NCBI GenBank assembly: GCA_017509715.1
Contig: JAFWOU010000015.1
Span: 1-54,314, forward strand
DNA length: 54,314 nucleotides
Origin: Paludibacteraceae bacterium
Lineage (GTDB): Bacteria; Bacteroidota; Bacteroidia; Bacteroidales; Paludibacteraceae
Direction: 5' to 3'
In this document: piece after piece, positions 31,472 to 41,638 of the stretch
How the letters are laid out: the number at the start of each line of letters is the position of its first letter
Numbering within the stretch: position 1 is the stretch's first letter
Made by a program: the position numbers and the translations under genes
The notes under the pieces: model-generated
The model's database searches: none
What the model saw: the letters and a program-made list of their open reading frames with translations, nothing else
What the model was told of the DNA's origin: nothing

Positions 31472-31488
31472 TTATTTTTAAGAGATAT

Positions 31489-32514
31489 ATGAAACGATTG
31501 TTTTATTTGGTGGCCGCGATGGTATGCGGCACAAGTATGTGGGCAGAGACGGTAAAGCCGGATGAGATGGCGATGCGTTACTATATGCCTAAGACGGAAG
31601 TGGTACTGCAGTTGGAGTATGTGGAGACCACGTACGTACCCGGTAAATATGCCGCATGGGCGCAACAGCTCTTAGGCGTGGATTATGCGATCCAGGAGGA
31701 TTCGACCGCGTATTCGATAGAGGATATGAAGCTGGTGATGCATGCCAAGGCGGACACGTCGCGTATGTATACGGTGCGTCCGGAGGCTGGTGCGCAAGTA
31801 CAACTATTGTCGATGACACCGGAGGGATTGCTGTACGGCTATAACGTGCAGTACAACGGTCCGAGAACCAAGGAGGCAAAGAAAACCAAGGAGAAGACCG
31901 AGGTCAAGACGGCGTATCCCGTCTCGACCCTGGAGGAGACGGTGAAGAGTGATAGTCTGCCGAAGCAGGCCATGAGTGTGGCCAAGCAGATTTATCAGTT
32001 GCGTGACAACCGGATCTACCTGCTCTCGGGTGACGCAGAGAATCAGCCGGCGGATGGCGTGTCGATGAAAGCTATATTGGAGGAGATTGACCGCCAGGAG
32101 AAGGCCTTGGTAGAACTGTTTATGGGTCGCAAGATACGTCGTACGCATTATCAGGAATGGCGACTGGATCCGGCGCAGGCGATGGCCGACTCGGTAATGA
32201 TCTGTATGGGTGGGGATACGATTCGCGTGAGCATCGTACCGACCGCTCAGCAAGAGGCAGCACCCGTGGTGGATAAGAAAGCCAAGAAGCAGAAAGGAGC
32301 CCCTACTCCTTCGCAGATATACTATAACCTGCCGGGAACGGCCGAGATCACGGTAAGTTCGTCGGCACGTGGCGAGTTGATTCATGAGGTGTTACCGGTG
32401 GCCCAACTGGGTGTGAGCATACCTCTGGCACAGGAGTTGTTCAACAATCCGGCAGAGCGGGTACGCATACGTTTTGACGTGAATACAGGAAATATACTAT
32501 CTATTCGTCATTAA
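31489..32514 (+). CDS. DUF4831 family secreted protein
   Basis: 341 residues from ATG 31489, where the signal peptide MKRLFYLVAAMVCGTSMWA begins; the frame is open 9 codons further back without a signal. The body contains YYMPKTEVVLQLEYV and VPGKYAAWAQQLLG near the start, and LPGTAEITV plus VLPVAQLGVSIPL near the end, the recognisable DUF4831 pattern of Bacteroidota. A Lys-rich loop (KEAKKTKEKTEVK) is in the middle. Probably periplasmic or outer-membrane associated; role unknown. 2 nt before porD. Confidence 0.85.
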   Translation: MKRLFYLVAAMVCGTSMWAETVKPDEMAMRYYMPKTEVVLQLEYVETTYVPGKYAAWAQQLLGVDYAIQEDSTAYSIEDMKLVMHAKADTSRMYTVRPEAGAQVQLLSMTPEGLLYGYNVQYNGPRTKEAKKTKEKTEVKTAYPVSTLEETVKSDSLPKQAMSVAKQIYQLRDNRIYLLSGDAENQPADGVSMKAILEEIDRQEKALVELFMGRKIRRTHYQEWRLDPAQAMADSVMICMGGDTIRVSIVPTAQQEAAPVVDKKAKKQKGAPTPSQIYYNLPGTAEITVSSSARGELIHEVLPVAQLGVSIPLAQELFNNPAERVRIRFDVNTGNILSIRH

Positions 32515-32516
32515 GA

Positions 32517-33419
32517 ATGAGAAAACGTTTTATCATAGCACTACTCTGCCTGGCAGGCATGGTGTCGGCTCAGGAGTTTCAATGCAGCGTGACAATCAAC
32601 TCCGATCAGATCGAGGGAAGTAACAAGCAGGTGTTTGAGACTTTGCGGTTGAGTATCGAAGAGTATATCAACCAGAACAAATGGACCAACCTGCAGTTTA
32701 TGGAGCACGAGAAGATCGATTGTCAGATGATGATTGTGGTGAAGGCTGTGGAGGATAATCTGTATACCTGCGAGATGACGCTCCAAAGTCGCCGACCGGT
32801 ATATGGGAGCAACTACAAGACGCCGTTGGTGAATTTCCAAGATCGGAATTTCAATTTTACGTACCAGGAGTATGACCAGATCGTGTATCAGCAGAACCAG
32901 TTCACGACCAATCTGACGGCCATGTTGGCCTACTATTGCTACCTGATGCTGGGCTATGATTTCGATTCGTTCCAGCGCTTGGGCGGAACGCCCTTCTTCC
33001 AGGTGTGTGAAGAGATTGTGAATGCGTGTCAGTCGGTATCGATGGGCGGATTGGAGCAGAAGGGATGGCTGGCGTTTGATAGCAACCGCAACCGTTATGC
33101 GCTGGTGAATAACCTGATGGATGAGGCTTTTAAGCCTTTCCGCCAGTATTTTTACGAGTATCATCGCATGGGATTGGACATCATGGCGGATAATGTAGCC
33201 AACGGTCGTGCGCGTATCGCCGAAGGTATGCCTGTGCTCAAGGAAGCCAATAGGGCCCGTCCGGCCACGTTTGTAATCAATGCCTTTCTGGATGCGAAAG
33301 CTGATGAACTGGTGTCGATCTTTGAACAAGGTACGGCTCAGGAGAAGAAGACCGTCTATGAATTGCTGATGGATATCGATCCTACTCGTCAGAATACGTA
33401 CGACAAACTGAACAAGTAA
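32517..33419 (+). CDS. porD: DUF4835/PorD-type protein
   Basis: 300 residues with signal peptide MRKRFIIALLCLAGMVSAQ, then EFQCSVTINSDQIEGSNKQVF, the standard start of DUF4835 proteins, and MLAYYCYLMLGYDFDSF in the middle. NCBI names this family PorD and links it to the type IX secretion system; its exact part in the machine is not settled. The position just before recN is the usual one in Bacteroidota. No other type IX genes are in the window. Confidence 0.85.
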   Translation: MRKRFIIALLCLAGMVSAQEFQCSVTINSDQIEGSNKQVFETLRLSIEEYINQNKWTNLQFMEHEKIDCQMMIVVKAVEDNLYTCEMTLQSRRPVYGSNYKTPLVNFQDRNFNFTYQEYDQIVYQQNQFTTNLTAMLAYYCYLMLGYDFDSFQRLGGTPFFQVCEEIVNACQSVSMGGLEQKGWLAFDSNRNRYALVNNLMDEAFKPFRQYFYEYHRMGLDIMADNVANGRARIAEGMPVLKEANRARPATFVINAFLDAKADELVSIFEQGTAQEKKTVYELLMDIDPTRQNTYDKLNK

Positions 33420-33423
33420 ACTG

Positions 33424-35001
33424 ATGTTACGACACTTACACATACAGAATTATGCCTTGATCAGTCGGCTGGATATCGATTTCGGTGCGGGTTTCTCGGT
33501 CATGACCGGTGAGACGGGTGCCGGCAAGAGTATCATACTCGGTGCCCTTGCCTTGGTGCTGGGTGCGCGTGCGGACAGTAAGTCGATCACGGATGGCGAG
33601 GACAAATGCATCATCGAGGCGGAGTTTGACGAGGGGATTATACGAAGAGAATTGTACAGGAATGGCAAAAGTCGTTCGTTTGTGGATGATGGCGTCGTGA
33701 CCTTGCAGGAACTGAAAGCGCTGGCTAACAGGCTGATAGATATTCATTCGCAGCATGCCAATCTGCTGATAGAGAATGCTGATTTTCAGTTGGAAGTGGT
33801 GGATGCGGTGGCCTCGAATGCGAAGCTATTGGCCGACTATGAGGCGCAATATGCGCGGTATATAGAGGCGGTACAAGCGCTGGAAGCTTTGCAAAATCTG
33901 GCGAAGAAGAGCCGGCAGGATGCGGACTATATACAGTACCGCTATCAGCTATTGGACGAAGCCGGATTGGAAGCCGGCGAGATGGAGCAACTGGAGCAGG
34001 AGCACTATCAGCTAAGTCATGCGGAAGAGATACGGGCTGCGTTGCAACTGGCCGTAGAGGCTATTGGTGGCGAGCAAGGTAGTGCGATAGAGGCCTTGCG
34101 GGTATGCCGGTTAACGGAGGCTGCGAGCGAATTGCAAGAGCGGATAGATAGTGCCCGTATTGAGCTGCAGGATATCGTCGAGGAGGCAGAGCGACGGATG
34201 AACGGTATTGAGATGGATCCGCTGCGTCTACAATGGGTGGAAGAACGGATAGATACGCTGAACGGTTTGTTGCATAAGTTCGGCGTAGATAGCGTGGAGC
34301 AACTGATTGCTACGCGTGATGAACTGGCCGAGCAAGTCAACCGGATGGACAGTTTTGATTTTGATATCCAGCAAGCGCAGAAGAAAGTGGAGGCCGAGAA
34401 GCAGGCTTTGCAAGCTCTTGCTGACCGCTTGACGAAGAGCAGGAAGGCGGTGGTGAAACCTATCTGTCAGCGTCTGGAGACCGACCTGAAGCGCTTGGGC
34501 GTGGCCCATGCCAAGGTGGCTATTGAGTTGACCCCTACGCCGGACTTCACGCCACGCGGACGGGACGAGGTGCAGATATTGTTTGCCGCCAACCTGAATC
34601 AGAGCCTCAGGGCTGTGAGTGAGGTAGCTTCCGGCGGAGAGATCAGTCGACTGATGCTATGTGTGAAGGCTATGATAGCCAGCACGAAGGGCCTGCCGAC
34701 GATTATCTTTGACGAGATAGATACGGGCGTGAGTGGCGATATAGCAGGTCAGATGGCCGCTATCATGCGTGAGATGGCCGAGCATCGTCAGATCATAGCC
34801 ATTACCCACCTGCCGCAGATTGCGGCACAGGGCACGCATCATTATAAGGTATATAAGGCGGATACGGCGACCCGTACCGAGACCCATATCAGTCGGTTGA
34901 ACGACGAAGAGCGCGTGACGGAGATTGCTTCAATGTTGAGCGGCAAGAACGTGACTGAGGCTGCGATCAGTACGGCCAAAGAAATGGTAAATGGTAAATG
35001 A
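33424..35001 (+). CDS. recN: DNA repair protein RecN
   Basis: 525 residues of the SMC-like family. Walker A GETGAGKS at residue 34, long coiled-coil arms (about 150-360), ABC signature EVASGGEISRLM and Walker B PTIIFDEIDTGVSG, then the His switch ITHLPQIAAQG. Takes part in double-strand break repair by joining DNA ends. The stop codon lies in an ATGGTAA microrepeat. Confidence 0.96.
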   Translation: MLRHLHIQNYALISRLDIDFGAGFSVMTGETGAGKSIILGALALVLGARADSKSITDGEDKCIIEAEFDEGIIRRELYRNGKSRSFVDDGVVTLQELKALANRLIDIHSQHANLLIENADFQLEVVDAVASNAKLLADYEAQYARYIEAVQALEALQNLAKKSRQDADYIQYRYQLLDEAGLEAGEMEQLEQEHYQLSHAEEIRAALQLAVEAIGGEQGSAIEALRVCRLTEAASELQERIDSARIELQDIVEEAERRMNGIEMDPLRLQWVEERIDTLNGLLHKFGVDSVEQLIATRDELAEQVNRMDSFDFDIQQAQKKVEAEKQALQALADRLTKSRKAVVKPICQRLETDLKRLGVAHAKVAIELTPTPDFTPRGRDEVQILFAANLNQSLRAVSEVASGGEISRLMLCVKAMIASTKGLPTIIFDEIDTGVSGDIAGQMAAIMREMAEHRQIIAITHLPQIAAQGTHHYKVYKADTATRTETHISRLNDEERVTEIASMLSGKNVTEAAISTAKEMVNGK

Positions 35002-35004
35002 CTA
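34984..35004. repeat. 7-nt microrepeat over the recN stop codon
   Basis: ATGGTAA, ATGGTAA, ATGACTA, followed by AATGAGG and AATGATT. Encodes the last recN codons. Confidence 0.85.
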
Positions 35005-35021
35005 AATGAGGAAATGATTTT

Positions 35022-36245
35022 ATGTTACCGTTAGCAGAACGCTTGCGTCCGAAGACGCTGAACGAATACATAGGCCAGAAGCACCTGGTGGGCGAAGGGG
35101 CCGTACTGAGACAGATGATCGAGAGTGGTAATCTGTCGAGTTTCATCTTGTGGGGGCCTCCGGGCGTAGGCAAGACGACGCTTGCGCGTATCATAGCGCA
35201 CGAGTTGCAACGTCCGTTTTATACGTTGAGTGCCGTGACGAGTGGCGTGAAGGAGGTGCGCGACGTGATCGACAAGGCCAAACGAACCGCCGTGATGAAT
35301 AGCGGCATCTTTGCTTCGCAGACGGATCAGCGTAGTCCGATATTGTTTATCGACGAAATACATAGGTTCTCCAAGTCGCAGCAGGACAGCCTGCTGGGCG
35401 CTGTGGAAGAGGGCGTAGTGACGCTGGTGGGTGCCACGACGGAGAATCCGAGTTTTGAGGTGATTACCCCACTCTTGAGTAGATGCCAGGTGTATGTGCT
35501 GAAGTCGTTGGAGAAGGAGGATCTGGAGGAATTGCTGGATCGGGCTCTGACGCAAGATGAGTATATCCGTAGTCTGGGCCTGGTGGTGAAAGACAAAGAA
35601 GCCTTGCTACGCTATAGCGGAGGGGATGCCCGGAAGTTGCTGAATATAATAGAGCTGGTGAGCAATAGCGGCGTGCGCGTGATAGACAATGAGACCGTGA
35701 CGCGTCAGTTGCAGCAGAATCCGGTGGCTTATGACAAGGATGGCGAGATGCACTATGACATCATCTCGGCCTTTATCAAGTCGATTCGCGGAAGTGATCC
35801 GCAGGCAGCCATATATTGGTTGGCACGCATGATAGAAGGTGGCGAAGATCCGAAGTTCATCGCGCGAAGACTGGTGATCTCGGCCAGCGAGGATATCGGG
35901 TTGGCGAATCCAAATGCGATGTTGCTGGCCAATACCTGCTTTGACGTGGTGAACAAGATCGGCTGGCCGGAAGCGCGCATCCCGTTGGCCGAGACGACGG
36001 TCTATCTGGCTACGTGCAAGAAGGACAACTCGGCTTATCTGGCGATAGATGCGGCTTTGGCGAAGGTGCGAGAAACCGGTAACCTACCCGTTCCATTGCA
36101 TCTACGTAACGCGCCGACCAGCCTGATGAAGGACTTGGGGTATGCCGATGGCTATAAGTATCCGCACGACTATCCGGGCCATTGGGTGGAACAGCAGTAC
36201 TTGCCGGACGGATTGAAGGGAACGACGTTCTGGAAGAAAGATTAG
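35022..36245 (+). CDS. rarA: Replication-associated recombination ATPase RarA (MgsA)
   Basis: 407 residues. AAA+ module with Walker [10 protein letters not shown] at residue 46, Walker B LFIDEIHRF and sensor GATTENPSF. The C-terminal half has the MgsA_C signs: RGSDPQAAIYWLARM, SASEDIGLANP, and HLRNAPTSLMK. Acts at stalled replication forks. 6 nt before hemW. Confidence 0.95.
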   Translation: MLPLAERLRPKTLNEYIGQKHLVGEGAVLRQMIESGNLSSFILWGPPGVGKTTLARIIAHELQRPFYTLSAVTSGVKEVRDVIDKAKRTAVMNSGIFASQTDQRSPILFIDEIHRFSKSQQDSLLGAVEEGVVTLVGATTENPSFEVITPLLSRCQVYVLKSLEKEDLEELLDRALTQDEYIRSLGLVVKDKEALLRYSGGDARKLLNIIELVSNSGVRVIDNETVTRQLQQNPVAYDKDGEMHYDIISAFIKSIRGSDPQAAIYWLARMIEGGEDPKFIARRLVISASEDIGLANPNAMLLANTCFDVVNKIGWPEARIPLAETTVYLATCKKDNSAYLAIDAALAKVRETGNLPVPLHLRNAPTSLMKDLGYADGYKYPHDYPGHWVEQQYLPDGLKGTTFWKKD

Positions 36246-36251
36246 AAAGGA

Positions 36252-37316
36252 ATGGCCGGCCTGTATGTACATATACCGTTTTGCCAGACGCGATGCCGCT
36301 ATTGTGACTTCTATAGCACGACGGATCTGCACCTGCGTGAGGCCTATGTGGCGGCCTTGTTGCGTGAGATAAGTAGTCGTAAAGAGGAGTTGAAGGAACC
36401 TATCCGTACGATCTATTTTGGCGGAGGAACACCGAGCCAGTTGGCGGCCGAGGATATTGGGAGATTGATAGAGGCGATCGGAACGGAAGCGGCAGAGGAG
36501 ATCACGGTGGAGATGAATCCCGGGGATGCGGATGCGCGATACTTGGAAATGCTGCGCCATGCGGGCGTGAACCGGTTGTCGATGGGTGTACAGTCGATGC
36601 ATGATGAGCGTTTGAAGTTGATCGGACGCCGTCATACCTCGGCGCAAGCCCGTGAGGCGGTCAGCATGGCACGCAAGGCCGGATTTGAGAACCTATCGCT
36701 GGATCTGATATACGGTTTGCCGGGTCAGACGATGGCGGAGTGGCAGGAAGATGTGGAGCAGCTGTTGGCGTTGCGTCCGGAACATATCTCGGCCTACTGC
36801 CTGCAATGGGAGGAAGGCACGGCGTTGACAGCGATGTTGGAACGAGGTGAGGTGGCGATGACGGATGATGAGACGGAGATGGCGATGTACGACTACCTGA
36901 TGGAGCGCTTGCAGGAGGCCGGATATGAGCACTATGAGGTGAGCAACTTTGCACGACCCGGGTATGCGTCGCGGCATAACAGCAGTTATTGGAACGATAC
37001 GCCCTATATTGGAATAGGTGCTGCAGCACATAGCTACGACGGACAGGTACGGAGCAGCAATCCGGCGGATATACAGCAATATATAGCCGGCGCGGCACGA
37101 GAAGAGGAAGTGCTGACAGCGGACGACCGCTACAACGAACGCATCATGCTCGGATTGCGTACAGCGCGCGGCATAGCCCGCATGGAGATACGCGACCGGC
37201 AAGCGGTAGAGCGACTGATACAACGCGGCCTGCTACGCGAAGAAGGCACACAGGTGGTAGCTACCCGACAGGGGCTACACATACTAAATAGCATAATTGA
37301 AACATTAATGATATGA
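36252..37316 (+). CDS. hemW: Radical SAM heme chaperone HemW
   Basis: 354 residues. Starts LYVHIPFCQTRCRYCDFYS with the CxxxCxxC iron-sulfur site, then FGGGTPSQL and RLSMGVQSMHD. The C-terminal HemW domain follows. The fourth-Cys feature that separates HemW from HemN is not testable by eye, but the short N-terminus is HemW-like. It carries heme to membrane enzymes. Overlaps the PBP gene by ATGA. Confidence 0.93.
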   Translation: MAGLYVHIPFCQTRCRYCDFYSTTDLHLREAYVAALLREISSRKEELKEPIRTIYFGGGTPSQLAAEDIGRLIEAIGTEAAEEITVEMNPGDADARYLEMLRHAGVNRLSMGVQSMHDERLKLIGRRHTSAQAREAVSMARKAGFENLSLDLIYGLPGQTMAEWQEDVEQLLALRPEHISAYCLQWEEGTALTAMLERGEVAMTDDETEMAMYDYLMERLQEAGYEHYEVSNFARPGYASRHNSSYWNDTPYIGIGAAAHSYDGQVRSSNPADIQQYIAGAAREEEVLTADDRYNERIMLGLRTARGIARMEIRDRQAVERLIQRGLLREEGTQVVATRQGLHILNSIIETLMI

Positions 37317-39643
37317 GTGAGGAAAAGATTAATGTCTCCAAACGTGAGACTTTTTTGAAATGGTTTTGGGGTATCTTTGCCGGAGGAACGGTGCTGGTTA
37401 TCCTGATTTTCTGCCTGATCAGCGTAGGATGGCTGGGCTACATGCCGCCGTTGGAGGAACTGGAAAACCCGCAGAACCGCAATGCGAGTGAGATCTTCTC
37501 GGCCGACAACAAGACCATTGGTCGTTACTACAAGACGGCCAACCGTATCAGCGTCAACTACAACGACATCAGTCCGTACATGGTGGATGCGTTGGTAGCT
37601 ACCGAGGATGCCCGCTTCTACGAGCATATGGGTGTGGATCCGAAGGCCTTGATGCGTGCGATATTGAAGATGGGTAAGGCCGGTGGTGGTTCTACCCTCA
37701 CCCAGCAGCTGGCCAAGCAGATCTGGTCGCAGGGCGGTGCACGCGGTATGCAACGTGTGGTACAGAAACCGATTGAGTGGGTCATCGCCATCAAGTTGGA
37801 GCGTCTGTACTCTAAGGAGCAGATCATCACGATGTATCTGAATCAGTTTGATTTTCTGTACAATGCCGTAGGTATCGAGACCGCCAGTCATGTGTATTTC
37901 AACAAGAAGCCGATCGACCTCACGATAGAGGAGGCGGCAACGCTGGTGGGTATGTGTAAGAACCCGTCGCTCTACAACCCGCTGCGCTACCCCACTCGTT
38001 CGCGGGAACGCCGTAACGTAGTCTTCAGCCAGATGTGCAAATACGGCTATATTACGCAGGCCCAGTGCGACTCGTTGCAACGTCTGCCGCTGGTGTGCGA
38101 CTACCACGTGATAGACCATACCAACGGTGTGGCACCCTATTTCCGCGAGCATATCCGTAAGTTCATGATGGCTCAGGAGCCCGTAGAACGCGACTATCCG
38201 GAGTGGAACAAGCAGCAGTACCGCGTGGATAAGTACCTCTGGGAGCATGATCCGCTGTACGGCTTCTGCTATAAGAACAAGAAGCAGAACGGCGAACACT
38301 ATAATATCTATACCGACGGTCTGCGTATCTACACGACGCTTGACACGCGTATGCAACGCTATGCGGAAGAGGCTGTAGAGGAGCATATGCGTTACTTGCA
38401 GGGCTTGTTCTTCCAGTCCAAGAGGGGCAATAAGAACGGTCCGTTCACCAACAAGATCACCGAGGACGATATGCGTCGTATCTTGGAGCGCTCTATGCGT
38501 CAGACCGACCGTTATCGTTCGCTCAAGGCCGATGGCAAGAGCGAGGAAGAGATCATGGAGATCTTCAACACACCCTGCCAAATGCAGGTGTTTGCCTATA
38601 CCGATACGCATAAGAAAGATACCTTCCTCTCGCCGATGGATTCGATCATATGGACCAAGTATTTCTTGCGTTGCGGCTTCATGGCGATGGATCCGCATAG
38701 CGGACACGTGAAGGCGTATGTGGGAGGTAACGACTTCGACTATTTCAAGTACGACATGGCAACGTTGGGTCGCCGTCAGGTGGGATCTACCGTGAAGCCC
38801 TACCTCTATGCATACGGTATGTCGGAGGGTATGTGGCCCTGCGAGAAAGTGACGGTTCATCGTCAGGATGTGACGTTCAAGAACCCCGGTGGCGGTACGT
38901 GGACGCCGCGTGACGGTCACGGAGGTGGTCCGATGACGCTTGCGCATGCCCTGGCTATCTCGTCGAACTGGATGTCGGCCTACTTCATGTCGCTATACGG
39001 TCCGGATCCGATTGTGAAGCTGATGAAATCGTTCGGTCTGAAGGGCGATATAGATCCCAATGTGACGATATGTATGGGTTCGTGCGAGGTGTCGGTAGAG
39101 GAGATGGTGAATGCCTATACGACGTTTATTAACGGCGGTATACGTATCGATCCGATGTACGTGACGCGTATCGAGGATAATACGGGCAACGTGATAGCTA
39201 CCTTCTCGCAACAGTCGCATGAGGTGCTGGACGAACTGAGTGCCAAGAAGATGGTGTACATGATGCGTGAGGTAGTTCGCTCGGGTACGGGTCGTCGTAT
39301 GAACGGTATCACGTCGGTACCGATGGCCGGAAAGACCGGTACGACGAATAATAACTCCGACGGTTGGTTCGTCGGTTACTCGCCTTCGCTGGTGAGCGGC
39401 GCATGGGTTGGCGGAGAAGACCGATCGATCCACTTCGACTATACCGGTCTGGGTCAGGGAGCTTCGATGGCGCTGCCTATCGTAGGTAAGTTCACCAACA
39501 AGTGCTACGCCGACCCGACGCTGGGTTACGATCCGAAGGAGCAGTTTGACCTGGACGAGGACTTCATGGAGAATATGAAGAACGCTTGTCTGGAGTATCA
39601 ACAGTTTGAGAACACCGAGGTAGTACTTGACGACGACGATTAA
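37313..39643 (+). CDS. mrcA: Penicillin-binding protein 1A (bifunctional)
   Basis: 776 residues. One N-terminal membrane helix (about 18-44). Glycosyltransferase domain with EDARFYEHMGVD, GGSTLTQQLAKQ and KEQIITMYLN. Transpeptidase with SxxK in GSTVKPYLY, SSN in AISSNWMSAY and KTGTT near the end. Polymerises and cross-links peptidoglycan in the periplasm. The C-terminus is very acidic (VVLDDDD). Confidence 0.95.
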   Translation: MSEEKINVSKRETFLKWFWGIFAGGTVLVILIFCLISVGWLGYMPPLEELENPQNRNASEIFSADNKTIGRYYKTANRISVNYNDISPYMVDALVATEDARFYEHMGVDPKALMRAILKMGKAGGGSTLTQQLAKQIWSQGGARGMQRVVQKPIEWVIAIKLERLYSKEQIITMYLNQFDFLYNAVGIETASHVYFNKKPIDLTIEEAATLVGMCKNPSLYNPLRYPTRSRERRNVVFSQMCKYGYITQAQCDSLQRLPLVCDYHVIDHTNGVAPYFREHIRKFMMAQEPVERDYPEWNKQQYRVDKYLWEHDPLYGFCYKNKKQNGEHYNIYTDGLRIYTTLDTRMQRYAEEAVEEHMRYLQGLFFQSKRGNKNGPFTNKITEDDMRRILERSMRQTDRYRSLKADGKSEEEIMEIFNTPCQMQVFAYTDTHKKDTFLSPMDSIIWTKYFLRCGFMAMDPHSGHVKAYVGGNDFDYFKYDMATLGRRQVGSTVKPYLYAYGMSEGMWPCEKVTVHRQDVTFKNPGGGTWTPRDGHGGGPMTLAHALAISSNWMSAYFMSLYGPDPIVKLMKSFGLKGDIDPNVTICMGSCEVSVEEMVNAYTTFINGGIRIDPMYVTRIEDNTGNVIATFSQQSHEVLDELSAKKMVYMMREVVRSGTGRRMNGITSVPMAGKTGTTNNNSDGWFVGYSPSLVSGAWVGGEDRSIHFDYTGLGQGASMALPIVGKFTNKCYADPTLGYDPKEQFDLDEDFMENMKNACLEYQQFENTEVVLDDDD

Positions 39644-41597
39644 ACATACTGTCCTCATATTGCTGAGCCTGCTATGCCCGCTGGTGGCGCAGGCGCAGCT
39701 GAATACCGACCGCCTGACGGCTATCGGGCGCAATGCCTTGTACTTTGAGGACTATGTGCTCTCTATCCAGTATTTCAACCAGGTGATCCGCCTGAAGCCC
39801 TATCTGGTAGAACCGTACCAACTGCGCGCCATAGCCAAGGTGCAACTGGAGGACTGGGAAGGTGCGCTGGAGGATTGCAACCGTGCGATAGAGATCAATC
39901 CATTTATTGCCAGCTTGTACTATACACGCGGCTTTATTTACCGTCAACTGGAGAACTGGCCGGCGGCCGAACAGGATTTTACGTCGGCTCTACAGAGTGC
40001 ACCTCAGAACCGCACCTATATAGCATTGCGCGCGGACGTACGCATGCGTATGGATAGTTTGGCGGGGGCACAGGCCGATCTGGATCGGCTGCTTGAGCTC
40101 TCGCCCGATCAACTGGATCTGCTGCACGACAAAGCCGTGCTGTGTATTCGTCAGCAGGACACCTTGCAGGCCATTCACTACCTGGAACGCGTGGTAGAGA
40201 AACGTCCGGAGGAACCGGATAACTGGTCGATGTTGGGTTCGCTCTACCTGATGAGCGGCAACGAGATAGAGGCTTTGCGATGCCTGAATCAGGCGATAGA
40301 GCATGGCTCTACCTGGGCGGGCGACTACGTGAACCGAGGTATCGTATGCTATAAGCGGCATGACTATAAGACGGCTCTGGCTGATTACGACCGAGCTGTA
40401 CGTATCGCGCCGAAAGATATACAATGCCATTACAATCGCGCCTTGCTCCTGCAGGAAGTGGGCGACTACAACCATGCGCTGGAGGAGTACAACCGCGTCA
40501 TCTCGCTCAGTCCGCAATCCTATGAGATGTACTACAACCGCGGCTTGGTATGCATGCAACTCATGCAATGGCAGAAAGCGCTACAGGACTTGGATGTGAC
40601 CATCAAGCACTATCCCTACTTCATGCCGGCTTATTACCTGGCATCGCAGGCTAAGATACAGATGGGTGACTATCGCGGTGCGCAACAATATCGCGATCGG
40701 GCTTATCAATTGGATAGGAAGAAGACCACGAATCAGATCTATCCGCAACCGCGTACGGATGTAGATATAGCCAAGCAGACGCCTAAGGAACGCGACCGCC
40801 GCCGTGAGTTCTCGGTTCGGCAGGCGCAGAATAGCGAGGATACGGAGAGCGATAATAAGTATGAGACAGCTTGGCGCGGATCGGTGCAGAAAAGGTATCA
40901 GGACGTGCAACTGGAGCCTAATATCGAGTTGGGCTACTATGCCGGTAGCAAAGAACTACGCCAGACCAACTATACCCACCCGGCGCTGGAGGAACTCAAC
41001 CGATCCGGTGTTTTGCGTGCGCCGCTTCGCTTCACGCCCAAGGAGGTGCAGTTGACCCCCGAAATACTGGATCAGCATTTCCAGACCATCACGCAGCAGA
41101 CCGACCAGATCAACCGCCTTGCCGCTACGACCGGCGAGCAGGCCATGTTGCTCTTCTTGAGCCGAGCTATCGAGGAGGCACAGGTGCGGGATTATGCTTC
41201 GGCCGTGGACGACTGTACACGCGCTATCCGGGCGGCTACAGACGAATCGCCTACCCTGGCGCTCATCTACCTCATACGTGCCAACCTACGGGCTAAGCAG
41301 AAGAAGGATATCGAGATCGCCCTGCGTGACTATGACGAAGTGATCCGGCGTGATCCCTCGCTCAGTTTTGCGTATTACAACAAGGCCAACCTGCTCTTTG
41401 ACAACCATGACTACGAGGGGGCTATACAGCTCTATACCAAGGCGCTGCAGGCCGATCCGGACTTGGCAGAAGCCTACCTGAATCGCGGACTGACCTATAT
41501 CTACGTGGATAAAGTGAAAGAGGGTTTGCAGGACCTGAGCAACGCCGGCGAACGCGGTATATACCAGGCTTATCATCTCATCTCAAGATTCAGATAA
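39627..41597 (+). CDS. Exported TPR-repeat protein with TTG start
   Basis: 656 residues. The best signal peptide (MTTTIKHTVLILLSLLCPLVAQAQ) starts at a TTG inside the last codons of the PBP gene, a 17-nt overlap; the next ATG is far inside the first repeats. Around nine tetratricopeptide repeats (YYNRGLVCMQL, AYYNKANLLFDNHDYEGAI and similar) are split by a low-complexity basic linker near 370-430. Probably a periplasmic scaffold. Linked by TAATG to the next gene. Confidence 0.85.
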   Translation: MTTTIKHTVLILLSLLCPLVAQAQLNTDRLTAIGRNALYFEDYVLSIQYFNQVIRLKPYLVEPYQLRAIAKVQLEDWEGALEDCNRAIEINPFIASLYYTRGFIYRQLENWPAAEQDFTSALQSAPQNRTYIALRADVRMRMDSLAGAQADLDRLLELSPDQLDLLHDKAVLCIRQQDTLQAIHYLERVVEKRPEEPDNWSMLGSLYLMSGNEIEALRCLNQAIEHGSTWAGDYVNRGIVCYKRHDYKTALADYDRAVRIAPKDIQCHYNRALLLQEVGDYNHALEEYNRVISLSPQSYEMYYNRGLVCMQLMQWQKALQDLDVTIKHYPYFMPAYYLASQAKIQMGDYRGAQQYRDRAYQLDRKKTTNQIYPQPRTDVDIAKQTPKERDRRREFSVRQAQNSEDTESDNKYETAWRGSVQKRYQDVQLEPNIELGYYAGSKELRQTNYTHPALEELNRSGVLRAPLRFTPKEVQLTPEILDQHFQTITQQTDQINRLAATTGEQAMLLFLSRAIEEAQVRDYASAVDDCTRAIRAATDESPTLALIYLIRANLRAKQKKDIEIALRDYDEVIRRDPSLSFAYYNKANLLFDNHDYEGAIQLYTKALQADPDLAEAYLNRGLTYIYVDKVKEGLQDLSNAGERGIYQAYHLISRFR

Positions 41598-41638
41598 TGG
41601 AAAACGGAGAATGGACAATGGATAACGGAAAATGGAAA
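41597..41638. repeat. 7-nt tandem microrepeat at the TraB/GumN start codon
   Basis: ATGGAAA, ACGGAGA, ATGGACA, ATGGATA, ACGGAAA, ATGGAAA: six gapless heptads beginning on the start codon itself and translated into the protein. Confidence 0.95.

Noticed and set aside
37130..38947. 605-codon minus-strand frame opposite hemW and PBP1A
   Set aside because: Antisense shadow of two well-identified genes; no signal, motif or promoter.
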